The notes under the pieces were generated by a model. It made no database searches, was not told where the DNA came from, and saw only the letters and a program-made list of their open reading frames with translations. The translations under genes and the position numbers were made by a program. Below are positions 43,091 through 51,793 of a stretch of 64,000 nt of DNA, one piece after another; the first letter of the stretch is position 1; every line of letters begins with the position of its first letter. The DNA is from Neoroseomonas marina (GTDB lineage Bacteria > Pseudomonadota > Alphaproteobacteria > Acetobacterales > Acetobacteraceae): NCBI RefSeq assembly GCF_012927745.1, contig NZ_JABBKX010000002.1:845999-909998 (forward strand), read 5' to 3'.

Positions 43091-43914
43091 GGCGTCGCCT
43101 CCGCCCATGCAGGCCGTTCGGAGGCGCCGGCATCACGCGGCGTGCCGGTGCCGCCGCGTCGCCGCATGACGATCTCAGCGAGGACCGAGAGCGCGATCTC
43201 GGCTGGCGCCTGGGCCCCGAGGTCCAGTCCCGCCGGCGCACGCAGGCGTGCGAGCGCCGCGGGGCCGAAGCCCTCGTCGCGCAGGAAGTCCCGCATCAGC
43301 GCCGCGCGCTTGCGGCTGGCGATGATCGCGACATGGCCCGCCGACGATCGCAGCGCACGCACCGCAGACAGGTGGTCGCCCTTGTGCTGCGTCGCGATCA
43401 CCACGCTGTCGTCGCGCCCGGGCTGCAGCCGCGCGAAGTCGTAGTCGTCGCCGATGATCTCCTCCGCGCCGGGAAAGCGGTCCGGCTCGGGCGCCGGCAC
43501 GTCGCTCACGACGATGCGGAAGCCGAGTTCCGCACCGATCCGGCAGAGGCTCTCCGCGACCCGGCCATGCCCGACGATCCAGAGCGTGGGTGGCGGCAGG
43601 ACGGGCGCCACGAAGACGCGCATCGTGCCGCCGCAGGGCATGCCGACGCCGAGCACCTCGTCATCGAGGTCGAGCTCGATCAATCGCGGGGTGCCGTCCT
43701 CGAGACCATCCAGCGCCGCCTGCCGGACCGCACCTTCGGCGCAGCCGCCGCCGACCCAGCCGAGCAGCACCGTGCCGGCCGCATCGATCAGTGCCCTGTC
43801 GCCGGCATGGGCGGAGGTGGATCCCCGCGTCTCGACCACCATCGCGAGCGCGTGCGGTTCGCGCCGCCGCGCCATCGCCGCCATCAGCTCGGCAAGCCTC
43901 GCCTCCTCCGGCAT
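43087..43914 (-). CDS. XdhC/CoxI-family protein
   Basis: A 275-residue protein with the XdhC/CoxI N-terminal domain (ETRGSTSAHAGDRALIDAAG, WVGGGCAEGAVRQAAL, GVGMPCGGTMRVFV) and a Rossmann C-terminal domain (LWIVGHGRVAESLCRIGAEL). XdhC proteins deliver sulfurated molybdenum cofactor to xanthine-dehydrogenase-like enzymes, with the GGCAEG and GMPCGG cysteines involved. No molybdoenzyme is in the window. It is first in a minus-strand operon with the cyclo-ligase and PAS protein. Confidence 0.9.
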   Translation of the reverse strand: MPEEARLAELMAAMARRREPHALAMVVETRGSTSAHAGDRALIDAAGTVLLGWVGGGCAEGAVRQAALDGLEDGTPRLIELDLDDEVLGVGMPCGGTMRVFVAPVLPPPTLWIVGHGRVAESLCRIGAELGFRIVVSDVPAPEPDRFPGAEEIIGDDYDFARLQPGRDDSVVIATQHKGDHLSAVRALRSSAGHVAIIASRKRAALMRDFLRDEGFGPAALARLRAPAGLDLGAQAPAEIALSVLAEIVMRRRGGTGTPRDAGASERPAWAEATP

Positions 43915-43997
43915 CGATGCCTCTCCGCCTCCGCCACAGCCGTCGACGCGATCCTGGTCCCCGATCCCCGCGGCGACAAATGCGAGTTCCTGCTGAT

Positions 43998-44894
43998 TCA
44001 GTGCGGAGTTTCCGCACGATGGCGGCGGGCGGCCCGGCCCACGACGGCGACCCCCGGCTGTTCCCGGGCGATGCGTCGCAGCCCATCGAGCGCCGCTTCG
44101 ATCAGCGCGGGATCCGCGCTCGTTTCGCTGAACACGGCGTAGGCCGGGTAGAGGAACTCCGGCGTCTCCGGCACCAGTTCGAGCCGCCCGGATTCCAGAT
44201 GCGGCCGCACGGCGCCGAGGCGGAAGTAGCCGGTGCCTCCGGCCTCGAGCAGGAAGCCGAGCCCCAGCGGCCCGAGATCCACCACCAGGCTCGGCTCACG
44301 CTGGCCGCCGCCGGCGGCGGCGTAGTGCAAGGCGAGCTCGGGACCCCAGTCGACCTGCACGTAGTCGTCGCGCCCGCTGCCACCCGTGCTGCGCACCATG
44401 ACGAGCCGCTCCTCCATCAGCAGCTCGATCCGGAGGCCCGGGCGATGACGCGGCGCATAGGCCACGCCGATGTCGATGATGCCGCCCGCGACCTGGTCGA
44501 CCACCGTTTCGGGCAGGCCGACATGGGCACGCAGGGCGACGTCCGGCTGCGCGCGGCGCATCCACAGCAGCCAGCGCAGCAGCAGGGGGTCCCACAGGCT
44601 GTGTTCGGCGCCGATCCCGAGAACGGCGCGGCGCCCGGCGGGAACCGCGACTTCGTGCCGCGCCCGTTCCCAGAGCTGGACCAGCGCGGGGGCGTGGCGG
44701 AGGAACTGCTCGCCGGCGGGCGTCAGGCCGGCCCCGGACTTGTTGCGCACGAAGAGACGGCGGCGGAGCTGGTCCTCGAGCGTGCGGATGCGGGCGCTGA
44801 CCGTCGTCTGGCTGACATGCAGCCGCTCGGAGGCCCTGATGAAGCTGCCGGCGGACACGATGGCGAGGAAGGTGCGGACGAGTTCGATATCCAT
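43998..44894 (-). CDS. LysR-family transcriptional regulator
   Basis: A 298-residue regulator with the LysR helix-turn-helix at its N-terminus (FIRASERLHVSQTTVSARIR, about residues 18-37) and a periplasmic-binding-like effector domain. The ATG at 44894 is chosen because it gives the standard MDIELVRTFLAIV start. It diverges from the CBS-BON gene, with a perfect short palindrome in the spacer. The effector domain has an unusual run of arginine and histidine at the C-terminus. Confidence 0.9.
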   Translation of the reverse strand: MDIELVRTFLAIVSAGSFIRASERLHVSQTTVSARIRTLEDQLRRRLFVRNKSGAGLTPAGEQFLRHAPALVQLWERARHEVAVPAGRRAVLGIGAEHSLWDPLLLRWLLWMRRAQPDVALRAHVGLPETVVDQVAGGIIDIGVAYAPRHRPGLRIELLMEERLVMVRSTGGSGRDDYVQVDWGPELALHYAAAGGGQREPSLVVDLGPLGLGFLLEAGGTGYFRLGAVRPHLESGRLELVPETPEFLYPAYAVFSETSADPALIEAALDGLRRIAREQPGVAVVGRAARRHRAETPH

Positions 44895-44910
44895 GGCGGC
44901 CTGGTACGTA

Positions 44911-44923
44911 GCACCAACGGTGC
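44911..44923. promoter_or_regulatory. Palindrome in the LysR/CBS divergent spacer
   Basis: GCACCAACGGTGC is a perfect 5+3+5 inverted repeat lying 17 bases upstream of the LysR start, next to an AT-rich block (44924-44943). It fits a LysR-type T-N11-A-like autoregulatory site or another operator. Position and symmetry are the only support. Confidence 0.4.
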
Positions 44924-45036
44924 ATTGAAATATTGATGAAATTCGCTTGTTCGCACTGACCGCCTGCCGCAGGCCCGGCTGCCGGTGATGGAGGAGTTGC
45001 CGCTTCCGCCCCGGATGCGCCGGAAGGAGCATGACC

Positions 45037-45735
45037 ATGGATGCCCTCCAGGCCCGCGACCTGATGACCACCCCGGTCGTGACGGTGCCGCCCGACATGG
45101 CGGTCGAGGCCATAGCGCGGCTGCTGGCCCGACGGGGCATCACCGCCGCACCGGTGGTCGACGGTGATGGCGCCCTGCTCGGCCTGGTGACGGCGGCGGA
45201 CCTGACCTGCCGCCTGTCGGAGCCGCCGGCAGCGGAACCGAGCTGGCTGCGCTGGCTGCTCGCCGACCCGTCCAAGGCTGCCATCCGCTATGCCCGCGCG
45301 CACGGCTTCGTGGCGCGCGACGTGATGAGCCTGGAGATCGACACGATCCCGCCGGACCTGCCGGCCGCGGGGATCGCGTCCTTGCTCGAAAGCAAGGGCA
45401 TCCGACGCGTCCTGGTCACGGAGCGCGGGCGCCTGCGCGGCATCGTCAGTCGCTCGGACCTGTTGCACGCCGTCACAGGCGAAAGGGTCGAACCGACCGA
45501 CCTGCCCGATGCGCGTATCCGCACCGCGATCCTTGCGGCCATGCGCCGGGAATCCTGGGCCGACCTCTTCCACACCCAGGTCGAGGTGCATGACGGCGTC
45601 GTCGAATTCCATGGCTTTGCGCCGGGGCGCGAAGTGCAGCGCGCGCTCCGCGTGCTCGCGGAGCATGTCCCCGGCGTGAAGGGCGTGCGCGACCTGACGG
45701 AGCCGGTCCTGCCCCTCGAGCAGGTGATGCTGTGA
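45037..45735 (+). CDS. CBS-domain protein with a C-terminal BON domain
   Basis: A 232-residue protein with two CBS domains (about residues 8-60 and 86-140; DLMTTPVVTVPPDMAVEAIA and DVMSLEIDTIPPDLPAAGIA) and a BON domain (about 155-220, VEVHDGVVEFHGFAPGREVQ). The ribosome site AAGGAG sits seven bases before the ATG at 45037 but touches the ATG at 45031, so 45037 is chosen. Such proteins sense adenine nucleotides and may bind membranes or phospholipid. No partner gene is adjacent. Confidence 0.88.
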   Translation: MDALQARDLMTTPVVTVPPDMAVEAIARLLARRGITAAPVVDGDGALLGLVTAADLTCRLSEPPAAEPSWLRWLLADPSKAAIRYARAHGFVARDVMSLEIDTIPPDLPAAGIASLLESKGIRRVLVTERGRLRGIVSRSDLLHAVTGERVEPTDLPDARIRTAILAAMRRESWADLFHTQVEVHDGVVEFHGFAPGREVQRALRVLAEHVPGVKGVRDLTEPVLPLEQVML

Positions 45736-45740
45736 CGACG

Positions 45741-46590
45741 CTAGGGACCGGTGCCGGCTATTCCGGCAACTGATACCACGTAGACGCCGCCGCGCGCCTC
45801 GTTCCAATTCGCCGATCGGTCGTAGCGCAGCAATGCACCGAGCGCGAGGTCGCGCGAGATGGCGTATTGAAGGTCGGCGCGAAGGCTGCCGATGACGCCG
45901 CTCTCGCTCTGCGATGGATAGGCGGTGATCAGCCCCGGCGCGTCGGCGGCGCGCGCCCGGAGTTGCCCCTGCAGCGCCCCCCCCCGAGCCGCCAGGACCA
46001 GCCGCCGGACCGGGCGCGCCAGTCGATGGGCAGGTTCACGGCCACCCTGGCCGAGGGTGAAGAAGCGCAGGTTCTCGACATAGGCGAAGTAGACGAGGTC
46101 CATGCCGAGCGTGAGCGTCTCGTCGGGCTGCCGCACGACCGCATAGGACCCGCCGGCGGCGATCTCGATCCGGGCGTTGGCCTTGACGCGGCTGCCGGTG
46201 AAGGTTGCGTAGCCGCCGCCGGCGTAAAGCGAACCGGCACCCTGGCTGTATTCGACCTGCGCGCGGCAAAGGCGAGCAGGCGTTGCCGGCCCTCGAAACC
46301 GTCGACCTCGGACGGCTTCCTCGATCTCGGCGGCGATGCACCTGTGTTGCGCGAGGCGCGCCATGTTGGGTGATCGCTGACCCTGCGGCACCTGGGCGAT
46401 CAGCGCGGCCGCATTGCCGGCCCGGCCCTCTCCCTCGACGAAGAGCGCGGCGGCGAAGATCGCCTCGCCGCCGGGCTGCGCCTGTGTCAGTGGCGATTCG
46501 ACGATGCTCCGGACCTCGCCGGCATCCCTGCCGCGCGAGCGCGCGGGCGAGGTCGAGACGAACCCAGCGATCGGTCGGGGTCTCGGCAAG
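45741..46590 (-). pseudogene. bcsC: Cellulose synthase subunit BcsC, decayed
   Basis: Minus-strand frames together read parts of BcsC. They show a TPR piece (DRWVRLDLARALARQG) and, after a frame break near 46530, AAALIAQVPQGQRSPNMARL. The outer-membrane barrel domain follows: LYAGGGYATFTGSRVKANAR, LTLGMDLVYFAYVENLRFFT and LGQGG. The expected YFSPQ segment is missing. NLPIDWRARSGGWSWRLGG lies in another frame, and the end is LGALLRYDRSANWNEARGG. A run of nine G on the coding strand (C at 45977-45985) sits exactly where the last two frames join. No bcsA or bcsB is nearby. Confidence 0.72.
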
Positions 46591-46599
46591 CGCACCGCA

Positions 46600-47186
46600 T
46601 CCGGCGCACATGCCGCTTCCGCCCGCGGGACCCGCCACCGGCGCTCCCCTCGGATTGTCGCATTACCGTGTGGGGCGAACGGCTTCGCGGCCGGCCGCCG
46701 CAGCAGCAGTTCTCTCGCAAACGTGCTTTGCGAGATCCGCCCCCCGTGATGGCGCCTGAGTAGTCGCTCCTGCCATCGAATGGTCCGCGTGGCCCTGATC
46801 AGCGCAAGCCTTGCGGTTTCGGCGGGGGCTTACGGCATTCGTCCTAGGGCAAGCATGCCGCCGATCCTGCCGATCCCGCGATCAGCAAAACCACCTTGCC
46901 CCGCGGCTCCGCCTGCATCTACACGAGGACCGGGCTGGGCCTCGGACAGGGGAAGGTACCGCGACTGACGGGCATCATCCGCGACGTTATCGGCGTCATG
47001 CACAGCAGCGGTGGCCATTTCAGGGAACGACCGCTGTGATGCCCCGCATCGAGCGTCAGCCACCGCACACTCCGACGAACCCACGGCGGCCGGCATGCCG
47101 GCATCGGCCGGCGCCCGGTCGTCATCCGCTCCCACGAGACCCGTGGGCTGACCAGGGGGTGCGCCGCCCCGCGCACCGGCAACACA
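46600..47186. other. Gene-free stretch before the glycan locus
   Basis: No gene, RNA or repeat is recognisable between the bcsC remnant and the first RgpF-like gene. Frames here lack family features. It probably contains the promoter of the gene at 47187, whose start has no clear ribosome site. No good -35/-10 pair stood out. Confidence 0.4.
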
Positions 47187-48368
47187 ATGCGTGATCTGCT
47201 GCGCTGGGTCGCGAGGCAACTCGACCGCCTCGCCTATTACGCCTACCGCGCCGGCATCAAGCTCGCCCAGCAGCCGCAGGTGCTGCAGGAACGCCATCCG
47301 CAGATCCTGTCCGACGAGGTCTGCACACCGGCCACCGGCAAGGCCTTCGCGATTGTGGTGAAGTATGCCGCCTTCCGCGTCGGTGAGGATTTCCTCGATC
47401 TGCTCGCCACCCTGCGGCGACAGGGCGTCAATGCCGTGGTCGTCTGCAACGGCAGGCCACGCCCGGCGGAGCTCGAGCAGCTGCGGGCCGCGGCCCATCG
47501 CATCCTGATCCGGCCGAATGTCGGTCGCGACATGGGCGCCTACCGCGCGGCGAGCCTGCACCTCCAGGGCCTCGCTGCCGGCCGCATGCTCTACTTCAAC
47601 GACAGCATCTTCTACCTGCGCGGGCCGGAACTGGAGGACATGGTGGGGCGGCTGACCGACAGCGCCTACGATGTCGTCGGGACCTTCGAGAACCACGAAT
47701 ACTACCACCATGTCGGCTCCTTCGCGTTCGGGGTCTCGGGCGAGGTCTTCGCGGATCCACGCGTCGCGGCCTTCTGGGAACGATACAAGCCGTACGATCT
47801 GCGACCGCATGCCATCGTCCGCGGTGAGATCGGCCTTGCCGAATGCGTCAAGAAGGCCGGCTACAGGATCGACGTCGTCTACTCCGCCGAACGCCTTGCC
47901 GAGCGGCTCGACGCCATGGCACTCGACGAACTTGCGGCGTTGCTGCGCTTCCTTCCAACGCAGCTGCGCTCGACCTCACCGGCCACCTTGCTCGGCAGGC
48001 CGGAGGCGACGGCGCGTGCGCTGCGCGGGTTGCGGGTCGAACCCTCCGCCGGGCAGGCGCCGAGCTCGATCGAACAGCTCGCCGGGCGGATGGAACGCGA
48101 GGCCCTGGTGAACGAGATCATGCGATCCTTCGTCAACACCAGCCAGGTGCATTTCGGCTTCGGCGTCTTCCACCGTGTGATGGGGGCCCCACTCGTCAAG
48201 AAGGACCTGCTGGCGCGAGGCGTCTTCCTGGAACATGAAATCGCGCGGATCCTCGAGCTGCTGCCCGCAGGGCAACGCTCGGAGATCCTGCGGGAACTCG
48301 TCACCCGCGGCCGTCCGGTGCGCATGAACTGGATCCGCCGGTTCAAGACGGCGCACGGGTTGGTCTGA
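47187..48368 (+). CDS. RgpF-like glycan biosynthesis protein
   Basis: A 393-residue protein resembling rhamnan synthesis protein F (PF05045). Supporting parts are AFAIVVKYAAFRVGEDFLDLL, RILIRPNVGRDMGAYRAASL, RMLYFNDSIFYLRGPELEDM and DVVGTFENHEYYHHVGSFAF. The N-R-G/P-N-x-G-R-D-x-G motif and a following N-D-S are typical of the family. RgpF-like proteins help transfer or extend rhamnose-type glycans. The ATG lacks a clear ribosome site. The next RgpF-like gene follows after 64 bases. Confidence 0.83.
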   Translation: MRDLLRWVARQLDRLAYYAYRAGIKLAQQPQVLQERHPQILSDEVCTPATGKAFAIVVKYAAFRVGEDFLDLLATLRRQGVNAVVVCNGRPRPAELEQLRAAAHRILIRPNVGRDMGAYRAASLHLQGLAAGRMLYFNDSIFYLRGPELEDMVGRLTDSAYDVVGTFENHEYYHHVGSFAFGVSGEVFADPRVAAFWERYKPYDLRPHAIVRGEIGLAECVKKAGYRIDVVYSAERLAERLDAMALDELAALLRFLPTQLRSTSPATLLGRPEATARALRGLRVEPSAGQAPSSIEQLAGRMEREALVNEIMRSFVNTSQVHFGFGVFHRVMGAPLVKKDLLARGVFLEHEIARILELLPAGQRSEILRELVTRGRPVRMNWIRRFKTAHGLV

Positions 48369-48432
48369 GGGTCGGCGGGATGAGCGCGCATCCCCAGATC
48401 TCTGCTGCGGCCGTCATGCGCGGCGTTGAAGC

Positions 48433-49557
48433 ATGACGGGCATCGGACCGACGCTCGGCGGAGGTACTGTGGCCAGCGAGGTCGTCGGCAGCATTGCCCC
48501 GCGCCCACCTGCGGCCCCTCGGCCCTATCGGTTGACCGACCTCGCGACGTCGGGACCAGGCTTGCCGCGCGCCTTCCAAGGTCTCGGGACGCGATCGGTT
48601 GGCGCCTTCCTGCAGCGGGTGGCGACAGTGGGCGTCGAAGTTCTGACGGCGGCAGCAGCGGATCTGTTGCGTCCCCAAGCCGGACGCATTCTCGAGATCG
48701 CACCGGGGCGGGCGCCCTCCAGGGGGGGCTCCGTCGCCCTTTACGCGCATTGGTCGCCCGACGGTCGGATTTCCCGCATGGTCATGCGGCAGATCGCGAT
48801 CTGGCGCGAGAACGGCTTCGACGTTGTCTTCGTGTCGAACGCCTCCCCTCCCGCGGAGGACTGGGGCGCGGTCGCCGAGCAGACGGTCCTGCGGATCCGA
48901 CGCGGCAACACCGGGGGTGATTTCGGTGCGTGGCGGGATGCCGCCAGGGAAGCCTTGCGGACCCTGCCGCAGCCGCGGGAGCTGCTGCTGTCGAATGACA
49001 GCGTGTTGGGGCCGTTCCGACCGATGGAGCCGATCGTCGCGGCCTGGCGCGATGGGGGCGAAGGTCTTTTCGGTCTGACCGAAAGCCTCGCCGGCGGCGC
49101 GCACCTGCAGTCCTACGCGCTGCTGGCCCGGGGCGAGGATGCGGTCGGCACCGTGCTCACGCATCTCGAGGGCTTCCGGGACAGCCGGAGCAAGTGGCGG
49201 ATCGTTCAATCCGGCGAGATCGGCCTGACGCGCCGGTTCGTCGCATCCGGCATCCGCTGCGCGGCCCTTTTCGGGTATGAACGGGTCCTGACGCAGGTCG
49301 ATGCGGCGACGCGCCTGTCGCTCGGCGACCGCTTCGCGGCCCCCGACAGCCTGCGCCGCCATCCACTCAATCCCTGCCACCACCTGTGGCGCGTACTCGT
49401 CGAGCGAATGGCATTTCCCTACATCAAGACCGACCTGATCAGTCGCAATCCCTGGAACCTGGCTGACCTCGACGGCTGGACGGATCTTGTTCCGCTGCGC
49501 GAGCAGGACCTGATGGTCGAGCATCTTCGCCTCATGTGCGGACCCGACCCTCGGTAG
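48433..49557 (+). CDS. RgpF-like glycan biosynthesis protein
   Basis: A 374-residue protein with the same core as the previous gene: VALYAHWSPDGRISRMVMRQ, VLRIRRGNTGGDFGAWRDAA, ELLLSNDSVLGPFRP and GLFGLTESLAGGAHLQSYAL. The G-N-x-G-x-D-F-G-A-W variant of the motif and LLSNDS are clear. The N-terminal 90 residues have low similarity to anything I know. It is probably a paralogue working on another linkage of the same glycan. It converges on the 2-epimerase gene. Confidence 0.82.
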   Translation: MTGIGPTLGGGTVASEVVGSIAPRPPAAPRPYRLTDLATSGPGLPRAFQGLGTRSVGAFLQRVATVGVEVLTAAAADLLRPQAGRILEIAPGRAPSRGGSVALYAHWSPDGRISRMVMRQIAIWRENGFDVVFVSNASPPAEDWGAVAEQTVLRIRRGNTGGDFGAWRDAAREALRTLPQPRELLLSNDSVLGPFRPMEPIVAAWRDGGEGLFGLTESLAGGAHLQSYALLARGEDAVGTVLTHLEGFRDSRSKWRIVQSGEIGLTRRFVASGIRCAALFGYERVLTQVDAATRLSLGDRFAAPDSLRRHPLNPCHHLWRVLVERMAFPYIKTDLISRNPWNLADLDGWTDLVPLREQDLMVEHLRLMCGPDPR

Positions 49558-49614
49558 AACGCGCGGCCGGGGCCGACAGATCGCCCGGTCCAGCAGACCA
49601 CGAGCACTTGTTCG

Positions 49615-50751
49615 TCAGGCCTCCTCCGGCGCGGGCTTACCCCAGACGACGCGGTCGATCTGATCGATGTAGGACAGCACGATGCGCACGACCTTGCCGG
49701 CCACATCTTCCGCCTCGTAATCGGCGACGCGGCCGGCATAACGCTCGCCGATGCTGTCGCGCGCGCAGCGCACGGCATCGAGCACCCGGTCGGGCAGCAA
49801 GGAGGCCATCACCAGCACGCCGGCGTCCATGCCCTCGGGCCGTTCATGCGCTTCGCGCAGGGTTACGGCGGGAAAGCCGAGCAACGCCGCTTCCTCGGTC
49901 AGCGTGCCGCTGTCCGAGAGCACGCAGAAGGCACCGAGCTGCAGTCGCACATAGTCGGTGAAGGCGAAGGGCGGCAGGAAGCGAATGAGCGGCGACAGGG
50001 CTCCGGTGCCGGCGTCCTGCAGGCGGGCGCGCGTCCGCGGATGCGTCGAGACGATCACCGGCCAGTCATAGGCCGCCGCCAGCGCGTCGAGACAGGCCAT
50101 CAGCGCGGCGAGACGGCGCGGCTCGTCCACATTCTCTTCCCGATGCGCGCTCACCACGAAGTATCGCCCGGCAGCGAGCCCCAGCCGTGCGAGCACCTCG
50201 GAGGCTTCGATCCGTCCGCGGAAGCGGTCGAGCACCTGCGCCATGTGCGAACCCACCTTGAAGATGCGATCCGGCGGCAACCCTTCAGCGAGGAGGTGGC
50301 GGCGCGCATGCTCGCTCAGCGTCATGTTCACGTCGCTGAGGTGGTCGATGACCTTTCGGTTCAGCTCCTCGGGTACGCGCTGGTCGAAGCAGCGGTTGCC
50401 GGCCTCCATGTGGAAGACCGGTATGCGGCGACGCTTGGCAGCCATGGCCGCGAGGCCGGAATTGGTGTCGCCGTAGATCAGCACGGCCTCCGGTCGCTCC
50501 GCCTCGAACACGGCATCCGCGGCGGTCAGGATCCGCGCGATCGCCTGCATCGGAGTCCCGCCGGCGACGCCGAGGAAATGGTCGGGGCGACGGATACCGA
50601 GATCCTCGAACAGCGCCTGGTTGAGCGTGTGATCGTGGTTCTGCCCGGTATGCACGAGGACATGCTGCGTGAGCCTGTCGAGCCGCTCGATCACCAGGCT
50701 CATCTTGATGAGTTCCGGGCGTGTCCCGATGATCGTCATCACGCGGCGCAT
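49615..50751 (-). CDS. wecB: UDP-N-acetylglucosamine 2-epimerase (non-hydrolysing)
   Basis: A 378-residue enzyme of the WecB/WbjD family: TIIGTRPELIKMSLVIERLD, LVHTGQNHDHTLNQALFEDL, VFHMEAGNRCFDQRVPEELN and VVSAHREENVDEPRRLAALM. It interconverts 2-epimers of UDP-N-acetylhexosamines. In this operon it follows a CapE/WbjB-type dehydratase and an RmlD-like reductase, so it is more likely the last step to an L-FucNAc or L-QuiNAc donor (WbjD/WbvD/FnlC role) than a ManNAc producer. One base separates it from the dehydratase gene. Confidence 0.9.
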   Translation of the reverse strand: MRRVMTIIGTRPELIKMSLVIERLDRLTQHVLVHTGQNHDHTLNQALFEDLGIRRPDHFLGVAGGTPMQAIARILTAADAVFEAERPEAVLIYGDTNSGLAAMAAKRRRIPVFHMEAGNRCFDQRVPEELNRKVIDHLSDVNMTLSEHARRHLLAEGLPPDRIFKVGSHMAQVLDRFRGRIEASEVLARLGLAAGRYFVVSAHREENVDEPRRLAALMACLDALAAAYDWPVIVSTHPRTRARLQDAGTGALSPLIRFLPPFAFTDYVRLQLGAFCVLSDSGTLTEEAALLGFPAVTLREAHERPEGMDAGVLVMASLLPDRVLDAVRCARDSIGERYAGRVADYEAEDVAGKVVRIVLSYIDQIDRVVWGKPAPEEA

Positions 50752-50752
50752 G

Positions 50753-51793
50753 TCAGACCAGGTCCTCGACCATCTCGCCGCGCAGCTCGCGGCGGATGAA
50801 GTCCAGCCCCTGTAGGGTCTGCATCACTTCCCCGACGCCAAGGCGCCGGGTGTTGTGGCTCGTGTAGTCGTCGCTGGCGGAGATCTGCTGCTCGCCGGCC
50901 TCGACATACATGTCGTAGTTGAGGTCCCGGCCGTCCGCCGCGATGCGGTAGAAGTCGCCCATGTTCTCGGCCCGCACCATCTCCTCGCGCGAGACCAGGG
51001 TCTCGTAGAGCTTCTCCCCGTGCCGCGTGCCGATCACCTCGACCGGCGCCCGGTTGTCGAAGAGACGGCCCACCGCCTCGGCCAGCGTGCCGACGGTGCA
51101 GGCCGGCGCCTTCTGGACGAAGATGTCGCCTTGCCGCGCATGAGCCAGGGCGAAGAGCACGAGGTCGACCGACTGCTCGAGCGACATCAGGAAGCGCGTC
51201 ATGGCCGGATCGGTGACCGTCAGCGGCCGCCCGGCCCGCGCCTGCCGGACGAAAAGTGGGATGACCGAGCCCCGCGAGGCCATGACGTTGCCGTAGCGCG
51301 TGGCGCAGAGCACGGTCGCGCCGGCCGTGCGGCTGCGGGCGACCAGGAGCTTCTCCATGAGCGCCTTGGACAGGCCCATGGCGTTGATCGGGTAGACCGC
51401 CTTGTCGGTGCTGAGCGCCACCACACGCCCCACCCCGCAGGCGATGGCCGCGGAGATGACATTCTCGGTGCCCATCACGTTGGTACGCACCGCCTCCATC
51501 GGATGGAACTCGCAGGAGGGGACCTGCTTGAGGGCCGCCGCGTGGAAGACGAGGTCCACCTCGTGCATCGACTCACGCACGCTGGCGTAGTCCCGCACGT
51601 CGCCGAGGAGGTACTTCAGCCGCCGGTCGGCGAAGTGCCGCCGCATATCCTCCTGCTTCTTCTCGTCGCGCGAGAAGATGCGGATCTCGCCCGCCCCGGC
51701 GGCGAGGAACCGGCGCACCACCGCCTGGCCGAAGGAACCGGTTCCGCCCGTTACCAGCACCTTCCGGTGCGAGAGGACATCCTGCAGGGTCAC
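50753..51793 (-). CDS. UDP-GlcNAc 4,6-dehydratase, CapE/WbjB type
   Basis: A 346-residue extended SDR starting at GTG in GTGA overlap with the reductase stop. The nucleotide motif is VTGGTGSFGQAVVRRFLAAG; the catalytic region STDKAVYPINAMGLSKALME carries Met instead of Tyr in YxxxK, as in CapE/WbjB/FnlA. The C-terminal DYTSHNTRRLGVGEVMQTLQ segment is also typical. These enzymes dehydrate UDP-GlcNAc and invert C5 to give 4-keto-L sugars. It is the committed step of a predicted L-sugar pathway. Confidence 0.9.
   Translation of the reverse strand: MTLQDVLSHRKVLVTGGTGSFGQAVVRRFLAAGAGEIRIFSRDEKKQEDMRRHFADRRLKYLLGDVRDYASVRESMHEVDLVFHAAALKQVPSCEFHPMEAVRTNVMGTENVISAAIACGVGRVVALSTDKAVYPINAMGLSKALMEKLLVARSRTAGATVLCATRYGNVMASRGSVIPLFVRQARAGRPLTVTDPAMTRFLMSLEQSVDLVLFALAHARQGDIFVQKAPACTVGTLAEAVGRLFDNRAPVEVIGTRHGEKLYETLVSREEMVRAENMGDFYRIAADGRDLNYDMYVEAGEQQISASDDYTSHNTRRLGVGEVMQTLQGLDFIRRELRGEMVEDLV

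Noticed and set aside
46600-47186. RNA gene or mobile-element end near the glycan locus
   Set aside because: No tRNA-like cloverleaf, terminal inverted repeat or transposase piece could be seen.
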